Assembly (NCBI RefSeq): GCF_022832975.1
Contig: NZ_CP094846.1
Span: 2,307,501 to 2,371,500 of the forward strand
Origin: Ornithobacterium rhinotracheale
GTDB lineage: Bacteria; Bacteroidota; Bacteroidia; Flavobacteriales; Weeksellaceae
Direction of reading: 5' to 3'
Length of the DNA stretch: 64,000 nucleotides
Part shown: positions 53,138 to 62,527 of the stretch, piece by piece
Layout: each line of letters opens with the position of its first letter
Numbering within the stretch: the first letter of the stretch is position 1
The notes under the pieces: generated by a model
Databases searched by the model: none
What the model saw: the letters and a program-made list of their open reading frames with translations, nothing else
Told to the model about the DNA's origin: nothing
Program-made: the position numbers and the translations under genes

Positions 53138-54108
53138 ATAAGTCCAAAACAATAATTTAATTTTCTTTGATTTAAAGTATTTATTTTCACTTGTTTTCTT
53201 AGTTTTAAGATTTGGTCTTGTCTACCTAGGTATACATCTTCAGGGGTTAAATTATTTAAAGCTTCGTGATATCTTTGCGAGTTGTAATATTGCACAAATT
53301 TATCAATAGCCCTTTCGAGTTGCTCGGGAGCATAATAATGGTGTAATTTGACTACATTTTTCATGGAACGATGATACCGCTCGATTTTCCCTTGTGTTTG
53401 CGGATGCAATGGTTTTCCATGTATGTGTCTAATTCCATAAGTGTTCATTAAGTAATCTTTGAGCTCCTTAGCAATATAACAAGGTCCATTGTCGGAGAGC
53501 AACACTGGCGGTTGCCTTCTATTTTTTATTTTGGCTTTACTGATGGCGTTATCAATGGTTCTTTTGACGTCTTGTGCAGTCATACTAGGACATAGTTCCC
53601 AATGAACGATATATCGGCTGTAGTCATCAATGACGGTGGATAAATAATACCATCCCCAACCGATAATTTTGAAATAAGTAAAATCCGTTTGCCACATTTG
53701 ATGCACGAAATTGGTTTTGGAATGAAACTGATCTGCTGCCGCCAAGAACCTATGCGGTGTATCGGCCAATAATCCCTGTTTTTTCAAAATGCGATAAACG
53801 GATGATTCTGATATGAAAACGCCTTGTTCATCAATGAACCTTGTGGCAATGAGCCTTGGTGTTTCCTGGGGATATTGCAAGGCAATCTCAACGACCATTT
53901 GTTTGATTCTATCGGGAATGCTATTCCATTGTTGCTTTTGATTACGTTTCGCTTTAAGGCCATCAATACCATTTTGGCTGTAGGCGTGATACCAATTATA
54001 AAAGGTTCTTTTGTGAATGCCTAATTGCTTTAAAGTCCTATTAACGCCTAATTCAGAGTTTTTTACCACCTCTATAATCTCTGCTTTTTCTTCTGCCGTT
54101 AGTCTCAT
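53134..54108 (-). CDS. IS3-family transposase, catalytic subunit (OrfB)
   Basis: 324 residues, integrase-type (rve) DDE transposase. Catalytic residues sit in QTDFTYFKI (D), LLSDNGPCY (D) and GKIERYHRS (E), and an N-terminal helix-turn-helix segment RTLKQLGIHKRTFYNWYH is present. OrfA lies 20 bases upstream in the same direction; there is no frameshift overlap as seen in some IS3 elements. Both reading frames are intact, so the element looks recent and possibly active. Confidence 0.93.
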   Translation of the reverse strand: MRLTAEEKAEIIEVVKNSELGVNRTLKQLGIHKRTFYNWYHAYSQNGIDGLKAKRNQKQQWNSIPDRIKQMVVEIALQYPQETPRLIATRFIDEQGVFISESSVYRILKKQGLLADTPHRFLAAADQFHSKTNFVHQMWQTDFTYFKIIGWGWYYLSTVIDDYSRYIVHWELCPSMTAQDVKRTIDNAISKAKIKNRRQPPVLLSDNGPCYIAKELKDYLMNTYGIRHIHGKPLHPQTQGKIERYHRSMKNVVKLHHYYAPEQLERAIDKFVQYYNSQRYHEALNNLTPEDVYLGRQDQILKLRKQVKINTLNQRKLNYCFGLI

Positions 54109-54128
54109 ATATTTTTTAAATTGAGGGG

Positions 54129-54479
54129 TTAATCCAACAGATTTAAGCTTTTTTTTACAATGTCATAACGAATAACCAAATCGGCCAAAGACTCCTTCAA
54201 TACGGTATTTTCTCTGCGTAAATCTTTGACTTGCTCACTGGTAGCTTCTCTTGTTTCGTTACCCGAAAGACGTTTCTTTCCTGCTTCAATGAACTCTTTA
54301 CTCCATTTGTAATAAGTAGCTTCGCTGATGCCATATTTTCTGCACAGCTCTGCTACACTGAGCTCTGCACGTAAGCCTTCCATGACGATTAAAATCTTTT
54401 GTTCTGCATTGTACACTTGGCGTGTATTACGGCGAACTTCTTTAATAAGCTTTTCGCTTTTTGTTTGTTTTTTTACCAT
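54129..54479 (-). CDS. IS3-family transposase, OrfA (helix-turn-helix)
   Basis: 116 residues with the IS3 HTH motif LSVAELCRKYGISEATYYKW, then a leucine-rich coiled coil used for dimerisation (VKDLRRENTVLKESLADL). It binds the terminal repeats. It is followed by OrfB on the same strand. Confidence 0.9.
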   Translation of the reverse strand: MVKKQTKSEKLIKEVRRNTRQVYNAEQKILIVMEGLRAELSVAELCRKYGISEATYYKWSKEFIEAGKKRLSGNETREATSEQVKDLRRENTVLKESLADLVIRYDIVKKSLNLLD

Positions 54480-54580
54480 GTTCTAAGTGGTTTTTGTAAA
54501 GTTAGTTTTTTCTTTTTTTAACTATACTATTTTTAACCTAAACTGGTAAACTTTTTGCTGACGATTTACATATCGGTGCG

Positions 54581-56179
54581 ATGATTACCCAAATGGGAGC
54601 CGACAGCATTTCAAAATATATGCAACACAAAATGGGTAAAGACCGCTTCAATGTAGAAGAAGAGAGCTTTGATCAAAATAGAGAGCTTGTAGAAACGTCT
54701 ACATCGGTTAATTTACCCTATTTATTTAGATATAAGAAGAAAACAAATAAAGGCTGGATTAATATAGACCCTTTTAGAGGAACAATCGTCATTGGCGTGC
54801 CAGGGAGTGGAAAATCTTTTGGTGTTATCAATCCAGCGATCAGGCAAATGATAGCTAAGGGATTTAGTATGTGTTTGTATGATTTTAAATTTCCTGATTT
54901 AGCACAAATAGCCTATTATCATTACTTGTTAAAAAAACAGCAAGACAAAGAATATAAACACAAATTTATAACGATAAACTTAAATGAGGTTGAAAAATCA
55001 AAAAGAGTAAATCCCTTTCATAAAAAATACATTAGAACCTTAGCAGAAGGGCAAGAGATGGCTGAGGCTATGGTTTCTGCTTTGCAAAAAGGCGGTGCAA
55101 GTGCAGGTGGTGGTTCAGAACAATTCTTTACCCAGTCGGCCATAAACTTTTTTGCGTGCGTTATTTACTTTTTTGCTACTTACGAAAAGGGGAAATATTC
55201 AGACCTGCCACACATCCTTGCATTTATGAATAAAAGCTATCAAGAAATATTTGATACTTTGTTTACACACGAAGAGTTGGAATCTTTATTATCGCCTTTC
55301 AAATCGGCTTATGAGAACAAAGCTTTTGACCAGTTGGAGGGGCAGGTAGGAACGCTAAAAATATTTTTATCTCGATTAGCAACAAAAGAAAGTTTCTGGG
55401 TATTTTCAGGCGATGAAGTGGAACTTAAAATAACAGATAGAGAGAACCCTTCCATTTTGGTTTTAGCATCAGACCCTAATACGCAAGATATTAACTCGGC
55501 ATTGTATTCTTCGGTATTGAACCGCGTTTTAAAGGTTATTAATTCTAGTGGTAATCTGCCAGGGGCTGTTATAGCCGATGAGTTTCCAACCATATATATT
55601 CACAAGATAGATAATGTTGTAGCTACGGCAAGGAGTAAAAAAATAGCAGTGTTATTGGGATTGCAAGAACTCCCACAGCTAAGACAGTTTTATAAAAAAG
55701 AAGTGGCTGACACTATTACCTCCATTACAGGAAACATTCTATCAGGAGCTGTGAGGGATAAGAATACATTAGATTGGTTGGAAAAACTATTTGGAAAAAT
55801 AAAACAAAAGAGCTACTCCCAATCCATTTCACAACAAGGAACCACCACTAGTATATCTGAAAAAATGGATTTTCTTATTCCAGCAGGTAAAATATCAACT
55901 CTACAAACAGGAGAAATGGTGGGGATGATTGCAAAAGGAAAAGACAATGAGTCTGAGGAATACAAAACATCAGCTATTAGTGGTAAAATTAATTTGGATA
56001 TGAAAGCCATTAAAGAGGAGGAAGAGAATTATGTAGAGTTACCTAATTACTACTCTTTTAAGAATGATTTCGGAATTGATATGAAAGATGAAATTTTGAT
56101 GTCAAATTTCCGTAAAATAAACAGAGAAGTAGATTTAGTAATTAATGAAGTGATGAAAAACTTAAACAAAGTATCTTAA
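54581..56179 (+). CDS. Type IV coupling protein (VirD4/MobC-like), N-terminally truncated
   Basis: 532 residues from the first usable ATG. The soluble ATPase domain is intact: Walker A GVPGSGKS at 72-79, Walker B AVIADEFPTIY, and a family-typical SVNLPYLFRYKKKTNKGWINI just before the P-loop. Homologues of this Bacteroidetes family carry ~150 extra N-terminal residues with membrane helices (YWFCY type). Here the open frame reaches back only into the IS3 right terminal repeat (at 54570), so the membrane domain is missing. The product could be a cytosolic remnant; transfer by the T4SS probably fails without the membrane part. Confidence 0.85.
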   Translation: MITQMGADSISKYMQHKMGKDRFNVEEESFDQNRELVETSTSVNLPYLFRYKKKTNKGWINIDPFRGTIVIGVPGSGKSFGVINPAIRQMIAKGFSMCLYDFKFPDLAQIAYYHYLLKKQQDKEYKHKFITINLNEVEKSKRVNPFHKKYIRTLAEGQEMAEAMVSALQKGGASAGGGSEQFFTQSAINFFACVIYFFATYEKGKYSDLPHILAFMNKSYQEIFDTLFTHEELESLLSPFKSAYENKAFDQLEGQVGTLKIFLSRLATKESFWVFSGDEVELKITDRENPSILVLASDPNTQDINSALYSSVLNRVLKVINSSGNLPGAVIADEFPTIYIHKIDNVVATARSKKIAVLLGLQELPQLRQFYKKEVADTITSITGNILSGAVRDKNTLDWLEKLFGKIKQKSYSQSISQQGTTTSISEKMDFLIPAGKISTLQTGEMVGMIAKGKDNESEEYKTSAISGKINLDMKAIKEEEENYVELPNYYSFKNDFGIDMKDEILMSNFRKINREVDLVINEVMKNLNKVS

Positions 56180-56210
56180 CAACTGAAAAACAAAGAAATA
56201 AAAGGGGTAT

Positions 56211-57089
56211 ATGAAGCGTAACATTAATATAAGATACTTTTTCTTTTCTGCATTGTTTCTACTTGTAAATGTAGCTAATGCACAATTCAATACGATTAGT
56301 AAGAAGCCCTTTCAAGAACAAGAGTTTGAAGTTTCAAAAAAGGGAGAAAATAATGTAACGGAAGAAAAAGAAAAGAAACCAGATAAAAAGAAAAGAAAAT
56401 TTAGGTTATTCAAATCTAACTCCAAGAGAAAATCTGAGTTGCAACAAGAATTAGATTCTTTAAAAAATATTTTGGTAAAAAAAGGATTGGAGGGATTAAG
56501 CAATAATTATGAGTTTGATACTGAAAGAATAGAAGACTCTATTGTTTCAATAGTTACTAAAAAGATAAGTCAAATTCAAGTGAAAAAGCAATCACAACCG
56601 AGAATATTTGACAACATTGAAGAGCCAACGATAGAGGAGGAAGATTTAAAAATAGCAATGCCTATTGATAACAAAATTTATATAACATCTCCATTTGGGG
56701 TTCGGGCGCATCCCATATTTGGAAGCACAAGAATGCACAACGGAATTGACATAAGGGCTAAATATGAGTATGTGCGCTCCGTTTTAGACGGAGAAGTTGT
56801 TGAAGCTGGTTGGGATAGCAAAGGAGGTGGAAACTATATTAAAATAAAACATTCAGATAGGTTTGAAACAGCATATATGCATTTATCTCAAATTTACTAC
56901 AAAGTAGGAGAAAAAGTAAAAGCAGGATTCATCATAGCTAAAAGCGGAAATTCTGGAAATTCAACCGCGCCACATTTGCATTTTGCCGTTAAAGAATATG
57001 GGAAATTCATCAATCCTACAAAATTTTTAAATCAATTAATCAACGCAAATAATTTAATTCAAAATCAAAGATATTATGGAAAAAAATAA
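56211..57089 (+). CDS. Exported M23 family metallopeptidase
   Basis: 292 residues with a signal peptide (FFFSALFLLVNVANAQ), a lysine-rich coiled-coil linker (residues about 30-140), and a C-terminal LytM/M23 domain. The zinc motif is HNGIDIR (H, D) with the later HLHFAV (H-x-H). It probably opens a local gap in peptidoglycan for the transfer channel. It sits 31 bases after the coupling-protein gene, and the next gene overlaps it by 14 bases. Confidence 0.9.
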   Translation: MKRNINIRYFFFSALFLLVNVANAQFNTISKKPFQEQEFEVSKKGENNVTEEKEKKPDKKKRKFRLFKSNSKRKSELQQELDSLKNILVKKGLEGLSNNYEFDTERIEDSIVSIVTKKISQIQVKKQSQPRIFDNIEEPTIEEEDLKIAMPIDNKIYITSPFGVRAHPIFGSTRMHNGIDIRAKYEYVRSVLDGEVVEAGWDSKGGGNYIKIKHSDRFETAYMHLSQIYYKVGEKVKAGFIIAKSGNSGNSTAPHLHFAVKEYGKFINPTKFLNQLINANNLIQNQRYYGKK

Positions 57090-57966
57090 CTTACCTACAG
57101 AGGAACTAAAAGAATACGGAATCATCAACGCAGATAATTCCTTTTCTAAAAAATTAAGCCAACAGGATATAGAAGATTTTCTTAATGGAAAATCAATACT
57201 GGCTGAGAATGGAAAAAATCGAATACTATTTACTTTATCAAAAGATAAGAGAAGGTTAGATATTGATGTCTATCATCGAAAAACGAGAATTGAAAGTATC
57301 TTAGAAGAAAGTGAAAAAGGAATTCAGTACGATATTATTCAAAAATTAAAAAATCTTGAAAATGTGCAAAAGGGGGATACGATCACTTTCAAAAGCAGGC
57401 TGAATGAAAAGGGAGAAAATAAAGAATTTACCTTTGATAGATTCATTAGAGAATCCCAAACAGCCAAACCATTATTGGCTCATTTTAAGGACAAGGAAGG
57501 GAATGAATTTGCGCTTGATTATCATCTTTTTAAAGATGACATTAAAGATGTTGTTGAAGATAGCAGGGTTAAAGCGTTCGTTTTCAATCAAGAAACAAAA
57601 ACCACAACGGAATACGATTTAATCAAAGATATTGAGAAAGTTAGAACTATTGTAGAACAAAAGCAAGACGCCATTGAGAGCAACAGATATAAAACAGAAT
57701 TGCTAAAACTAAAGGAATTTTTACAAGATAAGATAGACAAATTCCCAGAAATCGCAAAAGACATAACCAATGATTTAAACATTGTTTCTCGTGAAGTAGA
57801 ATCGGTAAATGCGATGGACACGCCTGAAAAACAACAAAACAAACAAGAAAAAGGCGATGTACAGCTGAATGTGAACGACCCTGACCTATACCAAGACGCT
57901 AATCGAATGAAAGAAGAGCAAGAACAAGAACAGGAGCAGGAAAGAAAGAGAGGTTTTAGAAGATAA
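57076..57966 (+). CDS. DUF3945/DUF4099-like cytosolic protein of the conjugative element
   Basis: 296 residues, no signal or membrane helix. The segment LSQQDIEDFLNGKSILAENGKNRI resembles the DUF3945/DUF4099 repeats common in proteins of Bacteroidetes conjugative elements. The C-terminus is low complexity (EEQEQEQEQERKRGFRR). It overlaps the M23 gene by 14 bases. No catalytic function is evident. Confidence 0.65.
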   Translation: MEKNNLPTEELKEYGIINADNSFSKKLSQQDIEDFLNGKSILAENGKNRILFTLSKDKRRLDIDVYHRKTRIESILEESEKGIQYDIIQKLKNLENVQKGDTITFKSRLNEKGENKEFTFDRFIRESQTAKPLLAHFKDKEGNEFALDYHLFKDDIKDVVEDSRVKAFVFNQETKTTTEYDLIKDIEKVRTIVEQKQDAIESNRYKTELLKLKEFLQDKIDKFPEIAKDITNDLNIVSREVESVNAMDTPEKQQNKQEKGDVQLNVNDPDLYQDANRMKEEQEQEQEQERKRGFRR

Positions 57967-57971
57967 TAAAA

Positions 57972-58844
57972 TTGGAATTTGCGTCTGATAAAATTAAAAA
58001 TGAATTATCTAGATTGAATTTACAAGAATTGAAAGAATCCTTAGAAGAAATTAAAACTAAAAATCAAAATAATATGGCACAAGGAGAATTTAATCAGCAA
58101 GAGTATTTAGAAAATCAAGTTAAATACTTAGGATTTGGCGGAAGTCAAGAAATTAAAGACCAAATCAAAAACGGAATTGAAGGAACCGAAAAAGAATTCC
58201 AAATCCACGCTACATCTGATAAAGTAATGAATGGCAATAAGGCTGACTTTACTTTAAACTTTAAAAAAGATGACAAAGGTGGTGTCTTTTTAAACTCATA
58301 TGATGCAAAGCTTACTACCAAAAAAGGAGAAGAAAGAACACACTCTTTTCCAGTCAACAGAAGCAATAACATTACCGCTAAAGAAGCTATTAATTTATTA
58401 GAGGGCAGAGCCGTTAAAGCAGAATTCACTAATAAAGAAACAGGAGAAATCAATCCTGCCTTTATTAAACTCAAATTAAAAGAAGATAAAAACCAGTATG
58501 GTAATTATCAAATGGAATATTACAATAAAAATTATGGTGTAGATGTAGAAGAGATTGCTACAAAAGCAAGACTAGCTTACGCAAATGAGATAGATAAAGA
58601 AAGAACGCTAAAATCCTTAGAAAAAGGAAATATTACAAAGGTTAGTTTCTATGTAAAGGAAAATAATAGCAAAAGTAGTTATACAACTAATGGTTTTGCT
58701 ATTTTAAATCCACAATATAAAATGCTCAATCTTTACGATGAGAAGATGAACAGAGTAAACACGAACAAGGAGGCTCCCAAAGTGGAAATCCAAGACAATC
58801 AAAAAAATAATGTAAGGGAGCAAAGCCAAAGAAGAAGTTTGTAA
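57972..58844 (+). CDS. DUF3945-like protein of the conjugative element
   Basis: 290 residues if the TTG at 57972 is used; the ATG at 58074 would give MAQGEFNQQEYLENQVKYL and 256 residues. The C-terminal part is polar (QDNQKNNVREQSQRRSL). The LENQVKYLGFG start and the ITAKEAINLLEGRAVKAEF segment are typical of DUF3945-type proteins. The gap to the previous gene is 5 bases, consistent with one operon. Function unknown. Confidence 0.6.
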   Translation: MEFASDKIKNELSRLNLQELKESLEEIKTKNQNNMAQGEFNQQEYLENQVKYLGFGGSQEIKDQIKNGIEGTEKEFQIHATSDKVMNGNKADFTLNFKKDDKGGVFLNSYDAKLTTKKGEERTHSFPVNRSNNITAKEAINLLEGRAVKAEFTNKETGEINPAFIKLKLKEDKNQYGNYQMEYYNKNYGVDVEEIATKARLAYANEIDKERTLKSLEKGNITKVSFYVKENNSKSSYTTNGFAILNPQYKMLNLYDEKMNRVNTNKEAPKVEIQDNQKNNVREQSQRRSL

Positions 58845-58918
58845 TAATCCCATATTTTAAACAGGTGGGCTTTAGCTAGGTCCACCTTAATCAATTTAAT
58901 GTAAAAAAGTATATAGTG

Positions 58919-59584
58919 ATGAAAAAAATATTATTTATTTTTTCTGCAATCGCCCTATTATCAGGTTGTAGCGAAAAAGTTAAGGCTAAGAAAGGGAGCA
59001 TAGATATTATATCGAATATCTATTTTGACGCCTCTAAAAATCTTGAAAATGTGCAGAGCATTCAGGTTTCAAAACTTAATTTCAAAGGGGACACAATTCT
59101 AGAAATTGCTCCAGCAATTGGAACTCTAGAAATGACAGAACAAGTGAATGTGATTATAGATACAACCTTTTATAATTTCTCAAATGAAAATAGCAAAAAA
59201 ATTATTTTTTCAAACGATTTAAAAAATGGAAAATCCGTCTACAAAAAAACGGCAGGTGCATTATATACTAAAGAAAACATTATAAACTATGTACACAGAA
59301 GAGATTTAAACGACACCACTTTATTTAAGAAGAAATACAAGAGATTTGAAATTGAAACTCCTCTAACCTATTCCGTTTTCTATATTTACAAAACCGACAC
59401 CATATTACCCTATTCAATTTACCCTCAAGTCGATAAAGATTATTCGGGAAGAATCGAAAGGATTGATAGCTACAATAAAAAGAAAGATATATTTGTTACT
59501 TTACAAATGGTAACTAAAAATGATTGGGATGCCGAAGCTCAAGATATTTTTGATTTTAATCAATATTTAAGTACAAAAAAATGA
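58919..59584 (+). CDS. Hypothetical lipoprotein (221 residues)
   Basis: An N-terminal lipoprotein signal (IALLSGC, Cys18) is followed by a mixed alpha/beta domain without recognised motifs. The start at 58919 is chosen over the GTG at 58916. A small inverted repeat (AGGTGG...CCACCT, 58863-58886) lies in the 75 bases before it. The stop overlaps the topoisomerase start (ATGA), so translation is coupled. Possibly an entry-exclusion or surface lipoprotein of the element; unproven. Confidence 0.6.
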   Translation: MKKILFIFSAIALLSGCSEKVKAKKGSIDIISNIYFDASKNLENVQSIQVSKLNFKGDTILEIAPAIGTLEMTEQVNVIIDTTFYNFSNENSKKIIFSNDLKNGKSVYKKTAGALYTKENIINYVHRRDLNDTTLFKKKYKRFEIETPLTYSVFYIYKTDTILPYSIYPQVDKDYSGRIERIDSYNKKKDIFVTLQMVTKNDWDAEAQDIFDFNQYLSTKK

Positions 59585-61689
59585 AACTAATTATAGCAGA
59601 AAAGCCTTCACAAGCATTTGATTACGCAAAAGCTTTAGGTGGATTTAAAAACAAAGACGGATACTTAGAAAATAACGAATATTATATAACTTGGTGTTTT
59701 GGGCATTTAGTTGAACTGGCGAAGGATACAGCATATAGAGAGGAAACCAAATGGGATAAATCATACTTACCATTATTACCTGAAAAATTCCAATACACCA
59801 TAGGAAGAGACCGAAAAGGTAATATAGATAATGGAAAGAGAAAACAAATAAATTTAATCAAAGATTTAGCCCATAAGTCGGAAAGTATCATCAACGCTAC
59901 AGACGCTGATAGAGAGGGCGAACTTATTTTTAGATATGTATATAACTTTTTAAATCTGAAAAATCCATTTCAAAGACTTTGGATATCATCACTTACTAAA
60001 GGAGATATAATTAAAGGGTTTAACAGCTTGCTTTCAGCTCAAGATGTAAATAATCTTTCAAAAGCAGGCTACGCACGAGCTATTGCTGATTGGTTAATAG
60101 GCATTAACGGCACACAATCGGCAACTTTGCATTTGGGAAACGGAAATTTATTGAGTATAGGAAGGGTGCAAACAGCTATTCTTAAAATCATTTGCGAACG
60201 ATATTTAAAACATAAAGATTTTAAGCCAACTTACTCTTACAGGCTAAAAGCCTTACATGAGAATCAAAGACAAGGTCTTTCGTTTGAATCGACAACAGAA
60301 GTATTTTCAACTGAACAGGAGGCAAAAGATGTCTTATCTAAATTAGATAAATCACAACATTTTTTTGTAAACAAAGAAAATAAAACTACAAAACAGGCTC
60401 CACCTTTGTTGTTTTCAATCGACACACTTATTGTAAGTTGTAACAAACTATTTAATCTTACAGGACAACAGACATTAAACATAGCTCAGAGCCTTTACGA
60501 GAAAAAATTAACTACTTATCCAAGAACGGATAGTAATTATATAAATGAAGAAAATTTTGAGAATCTAAAAGGCTATTTGCCTGAATTAGCATTAAAATTA
60601 TTACAGATTAATTATTCTTTCGAAGTTGCAAAACCTAAATCGGTAAATGCAAAAAAACTAACAGGTTCTCACGACGCAATTGTTCCGACTGGAAGTATGG
60701 AAAATTTAGCAGATTTAAACGATAACGAAAAGAAAGTATTTCAGTTAATCATCCGTAGATGTCTGCAAAGTTTTTCTACCCCTGCAATTTATGAGAAAAC
60801 AAATTATAATTTTATAAATAATGAAATTCCCTTTACAACAAAGACAAGCGTTTTAGTAGATAAAGGTTATAAATTATACGAGGAGAAAGCCGAAAAACAA
60901 GAACTCACAGAAGATGAACAAAACATTGTATTAGACTATCAGCCTTTTGATAGAGTAAATGTTATTGATTTTAATATTAAAGAAATTGAAGCAAAAGCAC
61001 CTCAATTATATACAGACGCTAATTTGACACCAGCCCTTACGCATATTGATAAATTTTTAGCCGAAGAAAACCCTGAATTATACCAAGAACTGAAACAAAA
61101 AATAGATTTAAAAGATGTGCAAATCGGCACGCAAGCCACACGCCCTGCCATTATTGAAAGGCTTAAAAAATTGAACTTTATCAAAGTTGAAAAGAAAAGA
61201 TATGTACCTACAGAAACAGGTTTAAACTACTATAACACTATCAAGGATTTGCAAGTGTCTAACATTGCAAACACTGCAATACTTGAAAAACAACTAAAAG
61301 ATATTCAAGAGGGAAAAATTACAGAAAATGAATTTTATCGAGATTTAAACGATTATGTTTCAAATATTGTAAACGACATATTTTCACTGCAAAACAAAAC
61401 TATTACTAAGCAAACTAAAAAAGCACTTGGAACTTGCCCCAAATGTAGGAAAGGAAATATAATTGAAGGTAAAAAAGGTTATGGCTGTTCCGAATGGAAA
61501 CAAGGTTGCGACTTTGTTATTTGGAAGCAAATAGCTGGGAAAAAAATCACAGAAAGCAATGTAAAAAATCTAATAGAGAAAGGAATAACGCCTAAAATAA
61601 AAGGATTTAAAAGTAAAACAGGAAAGCCCTTTGAAGCAAAGCTAACTTTAAACGAAGAATATAAAACTGAATTTAATTTTAATTTTTAA
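59581..61689 (+). CDS. topB: DNA topoisomerase III (type IA)
   Basis: 702 residues. The N-terminal toprim domain reads KLIIAEKPSQAFDYAKALGG with the acidic triad including DADREGE, and the active-site tyrosine is Y313 in LTTYPRTDSNY. The C-terminus carries a zinc-ribbon-like CPKCRKGN...CSEWKQGCDF. Conjugative elements of Bacteroidetes regularly encode a TopB-type enzyme, needed for replication or transfer of the strand. It overlaps the lipoprotein gene by 4 bases. Confidence 0.93.
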   Translation: MKLIIAEKPSQAFDYAKALGGFKNKDGYLENNEYYITWCFGHLVELAKDTAYREETKWDKSYLPLLPEKFQYTIGRDRKGNIDNGKRKQINLIKDLAHKSESIINATDADREGELIFRYVYNFLNLKNPFQRLWISSLTKGDIIKGFNSLLSAQDVNNLSKAGYARAIADWLIGINGTQSATLHLGNGNLLSIGRVQTAILKIICERYLKHKDFKPTYSYRLKALHENQRQGLSFESTTEVFSTEQEAKDVLSKLDKSQHFFVNKENKTTKQAPPLLFSIDTLIVSCNKLFNLTGQQTLNIAQSLYEKKLTTYPRTDSNYINEENFENLKGYLPELALKLLQINYSFEVAKPKSVNAKKLTGSHDAIVPTGSMENLADLNDNEKKVFQLIIRRCLQSFSTPAIYEKTNYNFINNEIPFTTKTSVLVDKGYKLYEEKAEKQELTEDEQNIVLDYQPFDRVNVIDFNIKEIEAKAPQLYTDANLTPALTHIDKFLAEENPELYQELKQKIDLKDVQIGTQATRPAIIERLKKLNFIKVEKKRYVPTETGLNYYNTIKDLQVSNIANTAILEKQLKDIQEGKITENEFYRDLNDYVSNIVNDIFSLQNKTITKQTKKALGTCPKCRKGNIIEGKKGYGCSEWKQGCDFVIWKQIAGKKITESNVKNLIEKGITPKIKGFKSKTGKPFEAKLTLNEEYKTEFNFNF

Positions 61690-61703
61690 AAACAAAAACA
61701 CGC

Positions 61704-62132
61704 ATGGATTTATTTTTTTTAATTGGATTGTTATTTATACAAACAGCAATGACACTCTATTCAATCAGAGCTTTTAAAAAAAGCCAACTAGAGATAATGC
61801 AAGAAAATGAAAACTACCAAAACATTTTAGCACAACACTATGAAAGAGGGTGGAATAGGGTTGTTGATGAAGTTATAAATACTCAAAAAACATATGTAGA
61901 TAATTTAGAATCAATTATTGAAGCTCTAAAATTAAACGACCATGAGTTATATCTGAAAGTAAAGGTTAATTTGAAAATAAACGAAATAAGAAAAAAAGCT
62001 GAAGAAAGAATACTAAAAATCAATGAAGCCGAAGAAACAACAAGATTTGTTGTTGAGCAGATTCAAAGTTTAGAAAAATCAAAAAGGTTCGAGGATTTGA
62101 TAAATATGCTAAACAAAGTAAAACTTAACTGA
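61704..62132 (+). CDS. Hypothetical single-pass membrane protein (142 residues)
   Basis: One N-terminal hydrophobic helix (LFFLIGLLFIQTAMTLYS) followed by a long, charged coiled coil. It is 14 bases after topB. No known family; perhaps a structural membrane partner of the element's replication or transfer machinery. Confidence 0.5.
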   Translation: MDLFFLIGLLFIQTAMTLYSIRAFKKSQLEIMQENENYQNILAQHYERGWNRVVDEVINTQKTYVDNLESIIEALKLNDHELYLKVKVNLKINEIRKKAEERILKINEAEETTRFVVEQIQSLEKSKRFEDLINMLNKVKLN

Positions 62133-62146
62133 TTAAAACTAAAAAA

Positions 62147-62521
62147 ATGGAAAAAATGAATGCGATTTCTGACAATATTTTATTGGTAACATTAATTCTT
62201 AATTTGATATTCATGTTCTTCGTAATGAGAGTTTGGTATAAAAGAAAAAATCAAAAAGTACTTATTTCTCCTAATGAAGCGTATAAATTAATGACAAAAA
62301 CCAACGAGGAGTTACTAAAAGTATTAGAAGTCTTATTGAAAGAAAATCACAAGCTGGCTAAAGCATTGTTATATACCACTCAAAATAATAATGAAAACAA
62401 TAATGAAACTAATGAAGATGATAAATCCAGCAAAAAAACATTCAAGGACATCGTAAGACAAGCAGAACAAACAATACATTTTGATGAAGAAAACGGAATT
62501 TATTCTATAAATAAACCTTAA
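62147..62521 (+). CDS. Hypothetical membrane protein with acidic linker (124 residues)
   Basis: A hydrophobic N-terminal helix (ILLVTLILNLIFMFFVMRVW), an Asn/Glu-rich linker and a C-terminus FKDIVRQAEQTIHFDEENG similar to that of the gene at 46468. The start is 14 bases after the previous gene. Function unknown; the shared C-terminal block suggests a docking motif. Confidence 0.55.
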   Translation: MEKMNAISDNILLVTLILNLIFMFFVMRVWYKRKNQKVLISPNEAYKLMTKTNEELLKVLEVLLKENHKLAKALLYTTQNNNENNNETNEDDKSSKKTFKDIVRQAEQTIHFDEENGIYSINKP

Positions 62522-62527
62522 AACCTA

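Larger units (their letters stand above)
53088..54570 (-). mobile_element. IS3-family insertion sequence
   Basis: Contains both transposase ORFs and candidate terminal inverted repeats of 25 bases with about 19 matches: TGTACGTCGTCA...AAAGTTTAC at 53088 and its reverse complement TGTAAATCGTCA...AAAGTTTAC ending at 54570. Length 1,483 bases, typical of IS3. There is no clean flanking direct repeat; TCGG occurs just outside the left end and 2 bases beyond the right end. It interrupts the conjugation operon between the third exported helical protein and the coupling protein. Confidence 0.8.

Noticed and set aside
53134-53143. Programmed frameshift joining the two IS3 transposase ORFs
   Set aside because: The ORFs are separated by 20 bases and each has its own start, so no slippery-site fusion is needed here.
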